In this document: in pieces, positions 1 to 10,358 of the stretch | Position numbering within the stretch: position 1 is the stretch's first letter | Layout: each line of letters opens with the position of its first letter | From: Microbacteriaceae bacterium | Lineage (GTDB): Bacteria > Actinomycetota > Actinomycetes > Actinomycetales > Microbacteriaceae | NCBI GenBank assembly: GCA_024639845.1 | Contig: JAHEGG010000003.1 | Span: 1-64,000 of the forward strand | Reading direction: 5' to 3' | Length of the DNA stretch: 64,000 nucleotides | Position numbers and translations under genes: made by a program | The notes under the pieces: model-generated | Told to the model about the DNA's origin: nothing | The model's database searches: none | What the model saw: only the letters and a program-made list of their open reading frames with translations

Positions 1-118
1 GTGTTACTCACCCGTTCGCCACTAATCCACCGGAGCAAGCTCCAGCTTCATCGTTCGACTTGCATGTGTTAAGCACGCCGCCAGCGTTCGTCCTGAGCCA
101 GGATCAAACTCTCCGATA
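1..118 (-). rRNA. rrs: 16S ribosomal RNA, 5' end only (gene runs off the left edge)
   Basis: Reverse complement reads GGAGAGTTTGATCCTGGCTCAGGACGAACGCTGGCGGCGTGCTTAACACATGCAAGTCGAACG, the conserved bacterial 16S 5' region; exact mature 5' end is approximate. Confidence 0.97.
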
Positions 119-287
119 AAGATGTTTAGGTGAGAGCAAGCTCCCACCAAACTTTTCGAAACCGCCGGAAATTGGCGGCCCAGTTTGATCTGACTAGTTT
201 CGATTGTCTGACAATCTATCTAATCCAATTACTTTTGGCCGGCTAGAAGCAAGCTTCTAACCAACCAGGTTTGTTGGCATCGACATT

Positions 288-312
288 GTGCACACTGTTG
301 AGTTCTCAAGGA
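288..312 (-). promoter_or_regulatory. rRNA leader element TCCTTGAGAACTCAACAGTGTGCAC (antitermination/processing-type element typical of actinobacterial rrn leaders)
   Basis: Motif TTGAGAACTCAACAG is recognisable between promoter and 16S. Confidence 0.55.
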
Positions 313-364
313 TCGGATGCGTCTGGGAGTTTCCCTCTCGGGTCGCCTCCAGAGCAACTTCACT

Positions 365-392
365 AACTTACCATAAAACTCTCGCGCGTCAA
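365..392 (-). promoter_or_regulatory. Candidate rRNA promoter (TTGACG - 16 nt - TAAGTT)
   Basis: Minus strand: -35 TTGACG (387-392), -10 TAAGTT (365-370), upstream of the rRNA leader. Confidence 0.55.
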
Positions 393-612
393 ATACCAAC
401 GCGAAAAGATTTGCGGAAGTTCAATCTTAGACACCAGACGCAAAGCCGTAAAGGCTATTTGCCTGATTTTCTGATTGGTTGCACTTGAGCCGGCGACCTA
501 AGCAGGTCCTGCCAAACTTTGGGCAACGAGTAGAAACATTACGGGAAGGTAACGCCTAAGTCAAATCGAAACGATGATTTATCTCAAAAACTTTTTGATT
601 CCAACCGAAAGC

Positions 613-653
613 GTAAGATCGGGCAGCCTCGGTCTTACCCGAAAACTGCCCGA
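613..653 (-). terminator. Stem-loop with 8-bp perfect arms (TCGGGCAG/CTGCCCGA) downstream of the small Lys/Ala-rich gene
   Basis: Arms 619-626 and 646-653; a second interleaved pair GTAAGA/TCTTAC at 613-618 and 633-638. Confidence 0.45.
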
Positions 654-663
654 CCCCTTACTG

Positions 664-867
664 CTACTTGCTTGCCTTGGCCTTCTTGGCTTTCTTGGCT
701 GGCTTAGCTGCTTGTTTCGCCTGTGCATTCTTGCCCTTAGCCTTCTTCACATCGGCAACCGAGTGTGAGTGCGACTTGGCTGGCTTAGCTTCAGCCGCAA
801 GTGCGACCGAGGACGAGCCCAGAACAAGAGGAACAGCGACGAGAACGGCGATCAATTTCTTGTGCAT
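664..867 (-). CDS. Small secreted Lys/Ala-rich cationic protein of unknown function (67 aa)
   Basis: Sec-type signal peptide MHKKLIAVLVAVPLVLGSSSVALA; mature tail rich in AKK/PAKK; SD AAAGGA upstream of ATG. Confidence 0.7.
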   Translation of the reverse strand: MHKKLIAVLVAVPLVLGSSSVALAAEAKPAKSHSHSVADVKKAKGKNAQAKQAAKPAKKAKKAKASK

Positions 868-1019
868 GTCTCATCCTTTCTAAATTGTGAGCAGATGCCC
901 ACATCTCGAGGCTATAAAGAGCGACTTGGAAACGGATGTGAGGAGTTATAGAGCTCCGTGAGCGATTTTGGTGTTTTATGTGAAGGTTCCAAAAAGCGGC
1001 AAGACGCGCTCAAAAATGC

Positions 1020-2318
1020 CTAGGTTCTGAAGATGCCGGCGAGGGTCTTTTTGCCGCGACGCAGCACAGCGAAGCGATCGTTGAGCCAAGCATCCAAGGT
1101 CGCCGTCTCGTCTTCAACCTTTTGGTTGTTGAGATAGACACCACCCTCTGCGATAGCGCGACGTCCAGCGCTGACACTTGATACCAACCCGGTGTCGCAG
1201 AGCAGTTGCGCAAGCGATGCACCTGGAGCCGCATCCATGTTTGGAAGTTCACGTAGAGCGGCTTCAAGAGTTTGAGCGTCGAGCGACTCGAGATCGCCTT
1301 GACCGAAAAGCGCGGCGGATGCATCGATTGCCGCCTGCGCAGCCTCTGGTGAGTGAACCAGCGCGGTGACCTCGAAGGCCAAGCGTTTTTGAGCGGCCCG
1401 CAGGTAAGGAGCCTCGGCCGTTTGCTTGGCCAGCTCATCGATCTCGGCCTTGGTGCAGAACGTGAATACCTTGAGTCGATCGATAACGTCGGCGTCTTCG
1501 ACATTCAACCAGAACTGGTAGAAGGCATAAGGGCTGGTGAAATCGGCATCGAGCCAGACGGCATTGCCTTCGGACTTGCCAAACTTTTGACCATCAGAGT
1601 TTGTGATCAGTGGCGTGGCGAGGATGTGCGCCGAAGCGCCTTCAACCTTGCGAATCAGATCGGTGCCACTGGTGAGGTTTCCCCACTGGTCGCTGCCGCC
1701 GGTCTGCAGGACACAGCCGTAACGGCGGAAAAGCTCTAAGAAGTCCATCCCCTGAAGGATTTGATAAGAGAACTCGGTGTAAGAAATGCCGTGCTCGGAG
1801 TTCAGACGTGCGGAAACCGCATCCTTGCTTAGCATCTTGCCCACGCGGAAGTGCTTGCCGATGTCACGAAGGAAATCGATTGCCGACATCGGGGCGGTCC
1901 AGTCGAGGTTATTCACCAGGCGGGCCGCGTTAGCGCCTTCGAACGATAGAAAGCGAGCACCCTGGGTGCCAAGCTTCTGAACCCACTCAGCAACGGTTTC
2001 TTTTGAGTTGAGGGTTCGTTCGGCAGAAGGTCGCGGATCGCCAACCAACCCGGTCGAGCCACCAATCAGCAAAAGCGGGTTGTGACCGGCCAGTTGCAGG
2101 CGGCGAAGCGTGAGCAATTGAACAAGGTTGCCCAGGTGAAGGCTCGGTGCCGTCGGGTCGAATCCGCAGTAGTAGGTGATGGGTTCGCCAGCAAGAAGCT
2201 GCTTGAGCTCCGCCTCATCGGTTGAGAGCGCGATCAACCCACGCCACTGGAGTTCGTCCCAGAGAGATGCGAAACTCTTGTCGTTGGACTGCTGAGAAAG
2301 TTTAGATTCGGTCGACAT
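1020..2318 (-). CDS. tyrS: Tyrosyl-tRNA synthetase
   Basis: HLGN motif (APSLHLGNLVQL), KFGKSEGNAVWLD (KMSKS-like), C-terminal S4-like domain. Confidence 0.97.
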   Translation of the reverse strand: MSTESKLSQQSNDKSFASLWDELQWRGLIALSTDEAELKQLLAGEPITYYCGFDPTAPSLHLGNLVQLLTLRRLQLAGHNPLLLIGGSTGLVGDPRPSAERTLNSKETVAEWVQKLGTQGARFLSFEGANAARLVNNLDWTAPMSAIDFLRDIGKHFRVGKMLSKDAVSARLNSEHGISYTEFSYQILQGMDFLELFRRYGCVLQTGGSDQWGNLTSGTDLIRKVEGASAHILATPLITNSDGQKFGKSEGNAVWLDADFTSPYAFYQFWLNVEDADVIDRLKVFTFCTKAEIDELAKQTAEAPYLRAAQKRLAFEVTALVHSPEAAQAAIDASAALFGQGDLESLDAQTLEAALRELPNMDAAPGASLAQLLCDTGLVSSVSAGRRAIAEGGVYLNNQKVEDETATLDAWLNDRFAVLRRGKKTLAGIFRT

Positions 2319-2320
2319 GG

Positions 2321-3721
2321 CTACGCCTCCCTGCGGGCGAGCAATTTGCGCAAGCCGGAGATTTGCTCGATGACGCGTGGCAAAGCGGTGCCTCCTGCGC
2401 CGGTGCGAGCACGGATGCTGCCGTCAACGGTCAGCACCGAGCGAACCTCCGGGGTCAACTTGTTTGATATGGCCGCTAGGTCTGCGTCTGGAACCTGATG
2501 AAGTTGCAAGTTGTTCTTCTCGCAGAACGACACCAGCTTGCCGGTGATTTCGTGAGCATCGCGGAACGGCACCTTTTGTTTGACCAGCCACTCCGCGACG
2601 TCGGTAGCGAGGCTGAACCCAGCAGGCGCGAGCAGCTCAAGACGGTTTTTATTGAAGGTCATCGTGGCGACCATCCCAGTGAATGCTGGAAGCAGAACCT
2701 TGAGGGTGTCAACTGAATCGAAGACAGGTTCTTTGTCTTCTTGAAGGTCACGGTTGTAGCTGAGCGGGAGTCCCTTTAGCGTGGCTAACAGTCCGGTCAG
2801 GTTTCCGATGAGGCGACCAGCCTTGCCTCGAGCAAGCTCGGCGATGTCTGGGTTTTTCTTCTGCGGCATGATCGACGAACCGGTCGAAAATGCGTCGTCA
2901 AGTTTGATGTAGTCAAACTCTGCGCTTGCCCAAATGATGATCTCTTCGGCGAAGCGCGAGAGGTTGATTCCAATCAAGCTAGTAATGAACGAGAACTCGG
3001 CGACCACATCGCGGCTAGCGGTGGCGTCCATCGAGTTCTGGGTAACTCCCGATAGCCCAAGTTCTGTGGCAACCAAGACCGGGTCAAGGCCCAGAGTCGA
3101 ACCGGCGAGCGCACCGGCACCATAAGGCGACAGGGATGCGCGCTTGCGCCAATCGTCTAAGCGCTCGATGTCGCGTACCAGTGGCCAAGCGTGTGCGAGC
3201 AGGTGGTGCGAAAGGAGTACTGGCTGCGCATGCTGAAAGTGGGTGCGACCGGGCATGGCTACGCCCATGTTCTCTTCGGCGAGGTTGGTCAGCACCTCAA
3301 TGAGTTGCAACAAAAGTTGCTCAATGTCTCGACACTGGTCGAGCAAAAACATGCGGATCAGCGTTGCAATCTGGTCGTTTCTTGAGCGGCCGGCTCGAAC
3401 CTTGCCACCAAGTTCTGAGCCCGCGATTTCAATCAGCCCACGCTCGAGAGCGCCGTGAACATCCTCGTCGCTTTCTTTTGCCGTGAACGATCCTTCGGTC
3501 ACGCGGCGCAAAAGTTCGGTAAGGGCACGAGTGAGTGCGTCAAGTTCTGAGGTGGCGAGGTAGCCCGCCTGATATAGGGCCTTTATGTGGGCGAGGCTGC
3601 CAGCGATGTCGTATTTGGCGAGCCTCCAGTCGAAGTGAACCGAACGGCTCAAGGCTGCAAGCGCCTCGCTAGGTCCGCCCTCGAAACGGCTTCCCCAAAG
3701 CGAGTTGGCACCATTCGACAT
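2321..3721 (-). CDS. argH: Argininosuccinate lyase
   Basis: [12 protein letters not shown] signature; full-length fumarase/ASL superfamily protein. Confidence 0.97.
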   Translation of the reverse strand: MSNGANSLWGSRFEGGPSEALAALSRSVHFDWRLAKYDIAGSLAHIKALYQAGYLATSELDALTRALTELLRRVTEGSFTAKESDEDVHGALERGLIEIAGSELGGKVRAGRSRNDQIATLIRMFLLDQCRDIEQLLLQLIEVLTNLAEENMGVAMPGRTHFQHAQPVLLSHHLLAHAWPLVRDIERLDDWRKRASLSPYGAGALAGSTLGLDPVLVATELGLSGVTQNSMDATASRDVVAEFSFITSLIGINLSRFAEEIIIWASAEFDYIKLDDAFSTGSSIMPQKKNPDIAELARGKAGRLIGNLTGLLATLKGLPLSYNRDLQEDKEPVFDSVDTLKVLLPAFTGMVATMTFNKNRLELLAPAGFSLATDVAEWLVKQKVPFRDAHEITGKLVSFCEKNNLQLHQVPDADLAAISNKLTPEVRSVLTVDGSIRARTGAGGTALPRVIEQISGLRKLLARREA

Positions 3722-3773
3722 GAAACTCCTAAATTCTTCGCGAAAGTTTCTCGCGGGATTAGTTCAATCCTAG

Positions 3774-4709
3774 TTATTTGCCCTTGTTTGACTGGTCGAC
3801 CAGCCACACCATTAGGGCTTTTTGTGCGTGCAAGCGGTTCTCGGCTTCATCCCAGATGACCGACTGCGGGCCGTCGATCACTTCGGCTGACACCTCGTAA
3901 CCTCGGTAGGCAGGAAGGCAGTGCAGGAAAATCGCGTCGGCTTGGGCGAGAGACATGAGGTTTGAGTCAATCGTGTACCCGGCGAAATCCGCGATTCGCT
4001 TGGCCTTCTCGGCTTCTTGCCCCATCGAGATCCAGGTGTCTGTAGTAACCACATCTGCCCCGGCAATGGCTGACCTCGGGTCTGAGGACACGGTCACCGA
4101 TCCTCCGGTTTGGGCTGCAATCTGGGATGCTCGCGCAACAACCTCGGCGCTTGGCTGATAGCCGCTCGGGGCGGCGAGCGAAATGTGCATGCCTGCGGTC
4201 GCGCACGCCACCAGGTATGAGTTGGCCATGTTGTTGGCGGCGTCACCGATGTAGGCGATTTTGAGCCCAGCTAGTTTGCCCTTGTGCTCTTGAATCGTCA
4301 TCAAATCGGCCAGCAGCTGGCACGGGTGGTAGTCATCGCTCAGCGAGTTGATGACCGGCACCGAAGAGTTGGCTGCCATTTCTTCTAGCCCCGAGTGCGC
4401 GTAGGTGCGCCAGACCACCGAGGCAACCTGTCGTTCCAACACGCGAGCCGTGTCGGCAACCGACTCTTTGCCGCCCATCTGGCTGGTTTGCGAGTCGATG
4501 ATTAGAGGCACGCCCCCGAGATCGGCAACGCCAACGGCGAAGGAAACTCTGGTGCGGGTCGAGGTTTTGTCGAAGATTATCGCGACGGTTTGCGGGCCTT
4601 CAAAAGGTCGGCGAGAATACGGAGCTGCCTTTAATTCGAGAGCAAGGGCCAAAATTTCGGCTTGCTCGACAGGCGTGACGTCATCGTCTTTCAAAAAGTG
4701 ACGGGCCAT
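3774..4709 (-). CDS. argF: Ornithine carbamoyltransferase
   Basis: FDKTSTRTRVSF and HCLPAYRGYEV motifs. Confidence 0.96.
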   Translation of the reverse strand: MARHFLKDDDVTPVEQAEILALALELKAAPYSRRPFEGPQTVAIIFDKTSTRTRVSFAVGVADLGGVPLIIDSQTSQMGGKESVADTARVLERQVASVVWRTYAHSGLEEMAANSSVPVINSLSDDYHPCQLLADLMTIQEHKGKLAGLKIAYIGDAANNMANSYLVACATAGMHISLAAPSGYQPSAEVVARASQIAAQTGGSVTVSSDPRSAIAGADVVTTDTWISMGQEAEKAKRIADFAGYTIDSNLMSLAQADAIFLHCLPAYRGYEVSAEVIDGPQSVIWDEAENRLHAQKALMVWLVDQSNKGK

Positions 4710-4736
4710 GTTCTTCCTCCGTTTGAAAAGTAAAGC

Positions 4737-5630
4737 CTACTCGGCACTCACCATGGTGCCGAAGCCGCTCTTGGTGAAAATCTCAAGCAGGATGCTGTGT
4801 GGTGTGCGGCCGTCGATGACGTGAGCACTCGGCACTCCCCCTCGCACAGCCGCAAGACAAGCTTGCATCTTAGGAATCATTCCAGACTCGAGAGATGGCA
4901 TGAGCGCTTCGAGCTCGGTCGCGCTGATTTCGCTAACCAACGAATCGGTGTTTGGCCAGTCGCTATAAAGACCGGCTACATCGGTAAGCACCAGGAGCTT
5001 CTCAGCACCAAGGGCAACGGCAAGAGCCGAGGCTGCCAAATCGGCGTTGACGTTCAGAAGACTGCCTGAAGCATCCGGTGCAACGGTCGAAACTACTGGG
5101 ATGTCGCCACGCTCGAGTGCGTCGAAAACAATTCGTGGGTTGACCAGGTTCACCTCGCCAACCAGGCCGATGTCGACCGGCCCTTCAGGAGAATCGAGAG
5201 TGGTTTTGACCGCCTTGAACAGGTTGCCGTCTTCACCAGACATAATCTGGGCACCTGCCCCTGCGCCTCGGATCAACTCGGAAAGTTGCGCGCTGATCTG
5301 GTCGCGAAGAACATCGCGCACAATACCGATGGTCTGCTCGGTGGTAACCCTGAAGCCGCCACGGAATTCGCTTTCGATTCCGAGCTCCTTGAGTCTGGCC
5401 GAGATCTGCGGGCCGCCACCGTGCACCACAACCGGGCGAATGCCGACCCAACGCAGGTAGGCCATATCTTCGGCGAAGGCACGTTGCAGGCTCTCGTCGA
5501 CCATCGCGTTGCCGCCAAACTTGACGACCACAACCTTGCCGTGAAAGTTCTGCAACCACGGCAACGATTCAATGAGCGTTTCGGCCTTGATTCTGGCGAG
5601 TTCGTAGTCTTGGGATTCGGTCGGTTTCAT
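4737..5630 (-). CDS. argB: Acetylglutamate kinase
   Basis: VVVKFGGNAMVD and VVHGGGPQI motifs; position between argJ and argF. Confidence 0.97.
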   Translation of the reverse strand: MKPTESQDYELARIKAETLIESLPWLQNFHGKVVVVKFGGNAMVDESLQRAFAEDMAYLRWVGIRPVVVHGGGPQISARLKELGIESEFRGGFRVTTEQTIGIVRDVLRDQISAQLSELIRGAGAGAQIMSGEDGNLFKAVKTTLDSPEGPVDIGLVGEVNLVNPRIVFDALERGDIPVVSTVAPDASGSLLNVNADLAASALAVALGAEKLLVLTDVAGLYSDWPNTDSLVSEISATELEALMPSLESGMIPKMQACLAAVRGGVPSAHVIDGRTPHSILLEIFTKSGFGTMVSAE

Positions 5631-6781
5631 TAGCTTGAGTACGCGCTGTTCTCTTCGACGTATTCGTGAGTGAGGTCATTAGTCCAAACTGTGGCCGACT
5701 CGCTGCCCGCGTTTAGCGAGACGCGAATCTGCACGGCGCGTGGAGTCAGGTCGATCAGGTCACGGGACTGGTCGGGTTGACCCTTTCGGCTCACCGAAAC
5801 TCCGTTGATCTCGACGTCGATGTCGTATGGGTCGAACTCCGCCGAGGTTGTGCCTACGGCAGCGAGGATGCGGCCCCAGTTCGGGTCGTTGCCATAGATT
5901 GCCGCCTTGAAAAGGTTGTTTCGTGCGATGCTCTTTCCGACCTCGACGGCATCGTCTTCGGTAGCCGCGTTGACGACCTCGATGGCGATGTCGTGGCTCG
6001 AGCCCTCGGCGTCAGCCAACAACTGCAGTGCGAGATCCTTGCAAACCGCGTTCAGCACGAACTGAAAGTCATCGAGACTCGGGGTGATGCCGGACGCTCC
6101 GCTGGAGAGCAACGCGACGGTGTCGTTGGTTGACATGCAACCGTCGGAATCGAGCCGATCGAACGTGATACGTGTGGCTGCACGCAGCGAGGAATCCAAT
6201 TCTTCGCTCGAAAGGTGAGCATCGGTGGTAATCACGACGAGCATCGTGGCGAGACCTGGCGCGAGCATCCCTGCGCCCTTAGCCATGCCACCAATCGACC
6301 AACCCTCGCCGTGGCGCACCGAACGTTTTGGTTTGCTGTCGGTGGTCATGATGGCCTCGGATGCGTCAAAGCCGCCATCCTCGTTCAGCGCAAGCACTGC
6401 AGAATCGACTCCGGCGAGAATTTTGTCGCGATCTAACTGCTCGCCGATCAGTCCGGTCGAGCAGATGAGAACATCTCCTGCCGAAACTCCTAGTCGCTCG
6501 GCGACGCGCTCCGCAGTAGCGTGAGTGGTTTGAAAGCCTTGGGGTCCGGTGTAACAGTTTGCCCCACCTGAGTTCAAAGCGATTGCCGAAACCTGCCCAT
6601 CGGCGATTACCTGTCGGCTCCACAGCACCGGATTAGCCTGGCAACGATTAGTGGTGAAGACGACCGCAGCTGCGTTCAGTGGGCCAAGGTTCTGTACCAG
6701 GGCGAAGTCAGGATTGCCCGATTTCTTCAAGCCCGCGCGCACACCCGAAGCTAGGAATCCTGCAGGCACGGTTACGCTCAC
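5630..6781 (-). CDS. argJ: Glutamate N-acetyltransferase / amino-acid acetyltransferase
   Basis: Autocleavage-type [15 protein letters not shown] motif; operon position. Confidence 0.96.
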   Translation of the reverse strand: MSVTVPAGFLASGVRAGLKKSGNPDFALVQNLGPLNAAAVVFTTNRCQANPVLWSRQVIADGQVSAIALNSGGANCYTGPQGFQTTHATAERVAERLGVSAGDVLICSTGLIGEQLDRDKILAGVDSAVLALNEDGGFDASEAIMTTDSKPKRSVRHGEGWSIGGMAKGAGMLAPGLATMLVVITTDAHLSSEELDSSLRAATRITFDRLDSDGCMSTNDTVALLSSGASGITPSLDDFQFVLNAVCKDLALQLLADAEGSSHDIAIEVVNAATEDDAVEVGKSIARNNLFKAAIYGNDPNWGRILAAVGTTSAEFDPYDIDVEINGVSVSRKGQPDQSRDLIDLTPRAVQIRVSLNAGSESATVWTNDLTHEYVEENSAYSS

Positions 6782-7824
6782 GGTGCAACTCCGTTGATCT
6801 CTAGACCAGTCGACTCTGGTAAACCGAGGGCGAGATTCAGCGACTGAATCGCGGCACCTGCGGTGCCCTTGACCAGGTTGTCGATGGCCGAGACGACCAC
6901 GACGCGTCCGGTGTGCTCATCGAAAGAAGCGCCGATGATGCAGGTGTTCACCCCGAGCGTGCTCGATGTGTTCGGAAACTCTCCAAGAGGCAAGACCTTG
7001 ATGAAAACCTCTTCGGCATAAGCATCAGCCAGAGCGCTATGAACGTCAGCAGCGGAAACTCCCGGTGCTGCCAGTGCCGTGTTAACAGCAAGGATGCCCC
7101 GAGTCATTGGAACCAGAACGGGCGTGAAGTTCACCATGATTTCTTTTCCGCTGGCCTCGCGAAGGTTCTGTTCGATCTCCGGGGTGTGACGGTGAACACC
7201 GCCAACTCCATACGCCGAAGCTCCGGCCAAAATCTCGCTGGCGAGCAGGTCGGCCTTTGGAGTTCGACCCGCGCCGGAGGTTCCAACCGAAAGCACCGAA
7301 ACGATGTCTTTGGTTTCGATCAAACCGGCGCTAGCAAGCGGGGCAAGCGCGAGAGTTATTGCGGTCACGTTGCAACCCGGAACGGCCACGCGCTTGGTGG
7401 TCGCTAGACGCGAGCGTTGCTTCGATCCTGATTCCAAAACCAGTTCCGGCATTCCGTAGGTCCAAGTGCCGGCATGTTCGCCACCGTAATACTTGGTCCA
7501 ATCGCTGGCACTCTGAAGTCTAAAGTCGGCACCGCAGTCGAGCACGAGCGTGTCGGAGTCTAACCAAGCGGCAACCTCGGCTGATTTGGTGTGAGGCAAA
7601 GCCAAAAACACGATGTCGTGGCCGGCGAGGGTTTGAGCATCCGTGTTTTTGAAGACCAAATCGGCAAAGGTGGCAAGGTGAGGATGAAGCTTCGAAACCT
7701 TCTCGCCGGCGTTGCTGTTCGCAGTAACGGTCTTGACTTCGAGTTGAGGGTGTTTGGCAATCAGGCGCAACAGTTCGCCGCCAACGTATCCACTGGCTCC
7801 GGCAATCGCAACGGTGTAGACCAT
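6778..7824 (-). CDS. argC: N-acetyl-gamma-glutamyl-phosphate reductase
   Basis: [14 protein letters not shown]-terminus; [13 protein letters not shown] active-site region. Confidence 0.97.
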   Translation of the reverse strand: MVYTVAIAGASGYVGGELLRLIAKHPQLEVKTVTANSNAGEKVSKLHPHLATFADLVFKNTDAQTLAGHDIVFLALPHTKSAEVAAWLDSDTLVLDCGADFRLQSASDWTKYYGGEHAGTWTYGMPELVLESGSKQRSRLATTKRVAVPGCNVTAITLALAPLASAGLIETKDIVSVLSVGTSGAGRTPKADLLASEILAGASAYGVGGVHRHTPEIEQNLREASGKEIMVNFTPVLVPMTRGILAVNTALAAPGVSAADVHSALADAYAEEVFIKVLPLGEFPNTSSTLGVNTCIIGASFDEHTGRVVVVSAIDNLVKGTAGAAIQSLNLALGLPESTGLEINGVAP

Positions 7825-7838
7825 TGTTGCTCCTCTTG

Positions 7839-10358
7839 TTATGCGCGTAACTCTGCGCCGTATTTGGCTTTCGCGGCTGCAACAGCGTTGTCACGAGCGG
7901 CGGTGGCTTCGACCTGGGTCAGTGTGCGATCGGCAGCCCTGAAACGAAGGGCAAATGTGAGCGACTTGGTGCCATCGGGGATGTTCGACCCGCGATAGTC
8001 GTCAACCAACCGGATATCTTCGAGAAGCTCACCCGATTCCTGCTTGATAAGCTGCAGCAGCTCGCCGGCAACGACTTCTTGAGAAACCAGAAGTGAAAGG
8101 TCTTGAGTGGCCGCGGGGAACGTGTAAATCGGGCTTGCCTGCAGCGCATCTGGCGCGACCGAATAGAGCTTTTCGAGGTTCAGCTCGAACGCCGCCACCC
8201 GACGAGGCAGATCTTGCGCCTTGGTCAAAGATGGGTCGAGTTCACCCGCGAATCCAATCGAAACGATGCGTCCCTGATCGGTCACCACGAGTTCTGCGGT
8301 GCGACCAGGATGGAATCCCTTGTGCTGACCCTGACGCACGGTTAGACGAGCGCCAAGCGATTCGACCACGGCGCGAGCCGCATGAATCGCATCACTGTAG
8401 TCATAGGAAACTGCCTTGGTTGCCACCTGTGCGTCGATTCGATCGCCCAAGAAGATCGCAGCCAAGTGCTTCGGCTGCTCGGGAATCGTGTCGAGCACCG
8501 CCTTCAACTGCTTTTCGTTAGGACGCACGTTGCCCACCGGAAGATCGGCAGTCTTGACGACCTTGTTCGCTGGGATAAACACGCTTCCCTCTTCGAACAG
8601 AGCCAGGTCGGTCAACCCGCGAGATAGGTTGCGGCGAGCCGCTTCGATCAAGCCCGGTAGCAGCGAAAGACGCAACTCTGGGGCATCCTCTTGAATCGGA
8701 TTGGCCAGACGCACGGCAAAGTCGGCGTCTCGGACAAACCAGCGATTCGCTTCGGTAGACAGGAACGGATAGTTCAAAACCTCGACAGCCGAAGTTCCAA
8801 CCAGCGCGTTCAAAGCATTGCGACGAAGCTTCTGACGCTTGGTCAGACCGCGTCCGGGTGGAGCGACCGGAAGTCGAGCGCCGATTCGTTCGTAACCGTT
8901 GATTCTGGCGACCTCTTCCACGAGGTCGGTCTTGTGACGAAGGTCTGGTCGCCAGGTAGGCGGGGTTACCTCCAGCACTCCATCCGCCATTTTTACCTGG
9001 CAGCCGATCGCTTCGAGCGTAGAGACGATTTCGAATTCGGTGTAGGCAACGCCGACCAACTGCTCGGCAAAATCAAGCGGCAAAGCAACCGGCTGAATCG
9101 GCACAACGTTGTTGACGTCTGCGCCGAAGCTGTCGCCCGCACCGAATGCGTGCACTTCGAGGAGTTGAACCACTCGAGCAATCGCATGGGCACCGATAGC
9201 CGTGTCGACTCCGCGCTCAAAGCGCTTTGACGCCTCACTCGGCAAACGGTGACGGCGAGCGCTACGCGCAATTGTGATCGGGTCGAAGTGAGCAGCTTCG
9301 ATCAAAACGTTCCTCGTGGTGTCGCTCACCTCGGTCGATTCGCCACCCATGACGCCGGCAAGTCCAATCGCACCGGATTCGTCTGTGATGAGCAGGTCTT
9401 CAACATGAAGCTTGCGCACCTGACCATCAAGAGTCTTGAGGGTTTCACCCGGGTTGGCGCGGCGCACGGTGATGCCACCGGTGAGTTTGTCCAGGTCATA
9501 CGCGTGCAGCGGCTGGCCTAGTTCGAGCATTACGTAGTTCGTGATGTCGACGATGAGCGAGATCGAGCGCATCCCCGCGAGTTTCAGGCGGCTCACCATC
9601 CACGGCGGCGTTGGTCGACTCGGATCGACGTTACGCACCGCTCTAACGGTGAAACGGTCACAGCCCGCCTTGCCACGAATCGGTGCGGCATCGTCGATGG
9701 TTACCGAATAGCCGTGTACTGCCTCAGGGTGAGCGTGACCGGCTGGGTCGCGGAACAGGGTGTTAGTGGCGTGGCTGTATTCGCGCGCGATACCACGGAT
9801 GCTGAAGCAATAGCCGCGGTCAGGGGTCACGTTGACCTCGGCGGCTTGGTCATCGAGACTCAGGAGTTCGAGAGCGTCGGTGCCGACCTTAGGGTCGAGA
9901 CCCATGCGTTGCAGCACGAGGATGCCCCCGTGATCATCATTGAGCGACAGCTCTCGACCGGAGGCCATCATGCCATCGGATACGTGTCCGTAGGTGCTTC
10001 TCGCTGCGATGACAAAGTTTCCGGGCAGCACGGCACCGGGCAGGCAAACTACGACCTTGTCGCCAACCTCGAAGTTGGAGGCACCGCAGACGATGCCGCG
10101 AACATCCGCACCACCGTCGGCCGCCGTCTTGCCAGCAGCCGCGACGCGAACCTGACACCAGCGGATGGTCTTGCCGTTGCTCTGAGGTTCGGCGACGTAT
10201 TCGAGAACTTCGCCGACCACGAGTGGCCCTTGAACGTCAAACTTGTGAACGCCTTCTTCTTCGAGACCGACTTTGACCAACTCGGCCATGACGCCTTCAG
10301 GCGTGGCATTTGGCCTGAGCGTGGCGGCTTCGGCGAGCCAAGACATTGGAACCTTCAT
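7839..10358 (-). CDS. pheT: Phenylalanyl-tRNA synthetase beta subunit
   Basis: [10 protein letters not shown] start, B3/B5 domains, C-terminal anticodon-binding domain. Confidence 0.97.
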   Translation of the reverse strand: MKVPMSWLAEAATLRPNATPEGVMAELVKVGLEEEGVHKFDVQGPLVVGEVLEYVAEPQSNGKTIRWCQVRVAAAGKTAADGGADVRGIVCGASNFEVGDKVVVCLPGAVLPGNFVIAARSTYGHVSDGMMASGRELSLNDDHGGILVLQRMGLDPKVGTDALELLSLDDQAAEVNVTPDRGYCFSIRGIAREYSHATNTLFRDPAGHAHPEAVHGYSVTIDDAAPIRGKAGCDRFTVRAVRNVDPSRPTPPWMVSRLKLAGMRSISLIVDITNYVMLELGQPLHAYDLDKLTGGITVRRANPGETLKTLDGQVRKLHVEDLLITDESGAIGLAGVMGGESTEVSDTTRNVLIEAAHFDPITIARSARRHRLPSEASKRFERGVDTAIGAHAIARVVQLLEVHAFGAGDSFGADVNNVVPIQPVALPLDFAEQLVGVAYTEFEIVSTLEAIGCQVKMADGVLEVTPPTWRPDLRHKTDLVEEVARINGYERIGARLPVAPPGRGLTKRQKLRRNALNALVGTSAVEVLNYPFLSTEANRWFVRDADFAVRLANPIQEDAPELRLSLLPGLIEAARRNLSRGLTDLALFEEGSVFIPANKVVKTADLPVGNVRPNEKQLKAVLDTIPEQPKHLAAIFLGDRIDAQVATKAVSYDYSDAIHAARAVVESLGARLTVRQGQHKGFHPGRTAELVVTDQGRIVSIGFAGELDPSLTKAQDLPRRVAAFELNLEKLYSVAPDALQASPIYTFPAATQDLSLLVSQEVVAGELLQLIKQESGELLEDIRLVDDYRGSNIPDGTKSLTFALRFRAADRTLTQVEATAARDNAVAAAKAKYGAELRA

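Noticed and set aside
668-883. Plus-strand hydrophobic 71-aa ORF (MLALAFLAFLAGLAACF...)
   Set aside because: Complement of the Lys/Ala repeats in the secreted cationic peptide; hydrophobicity is a by-product.
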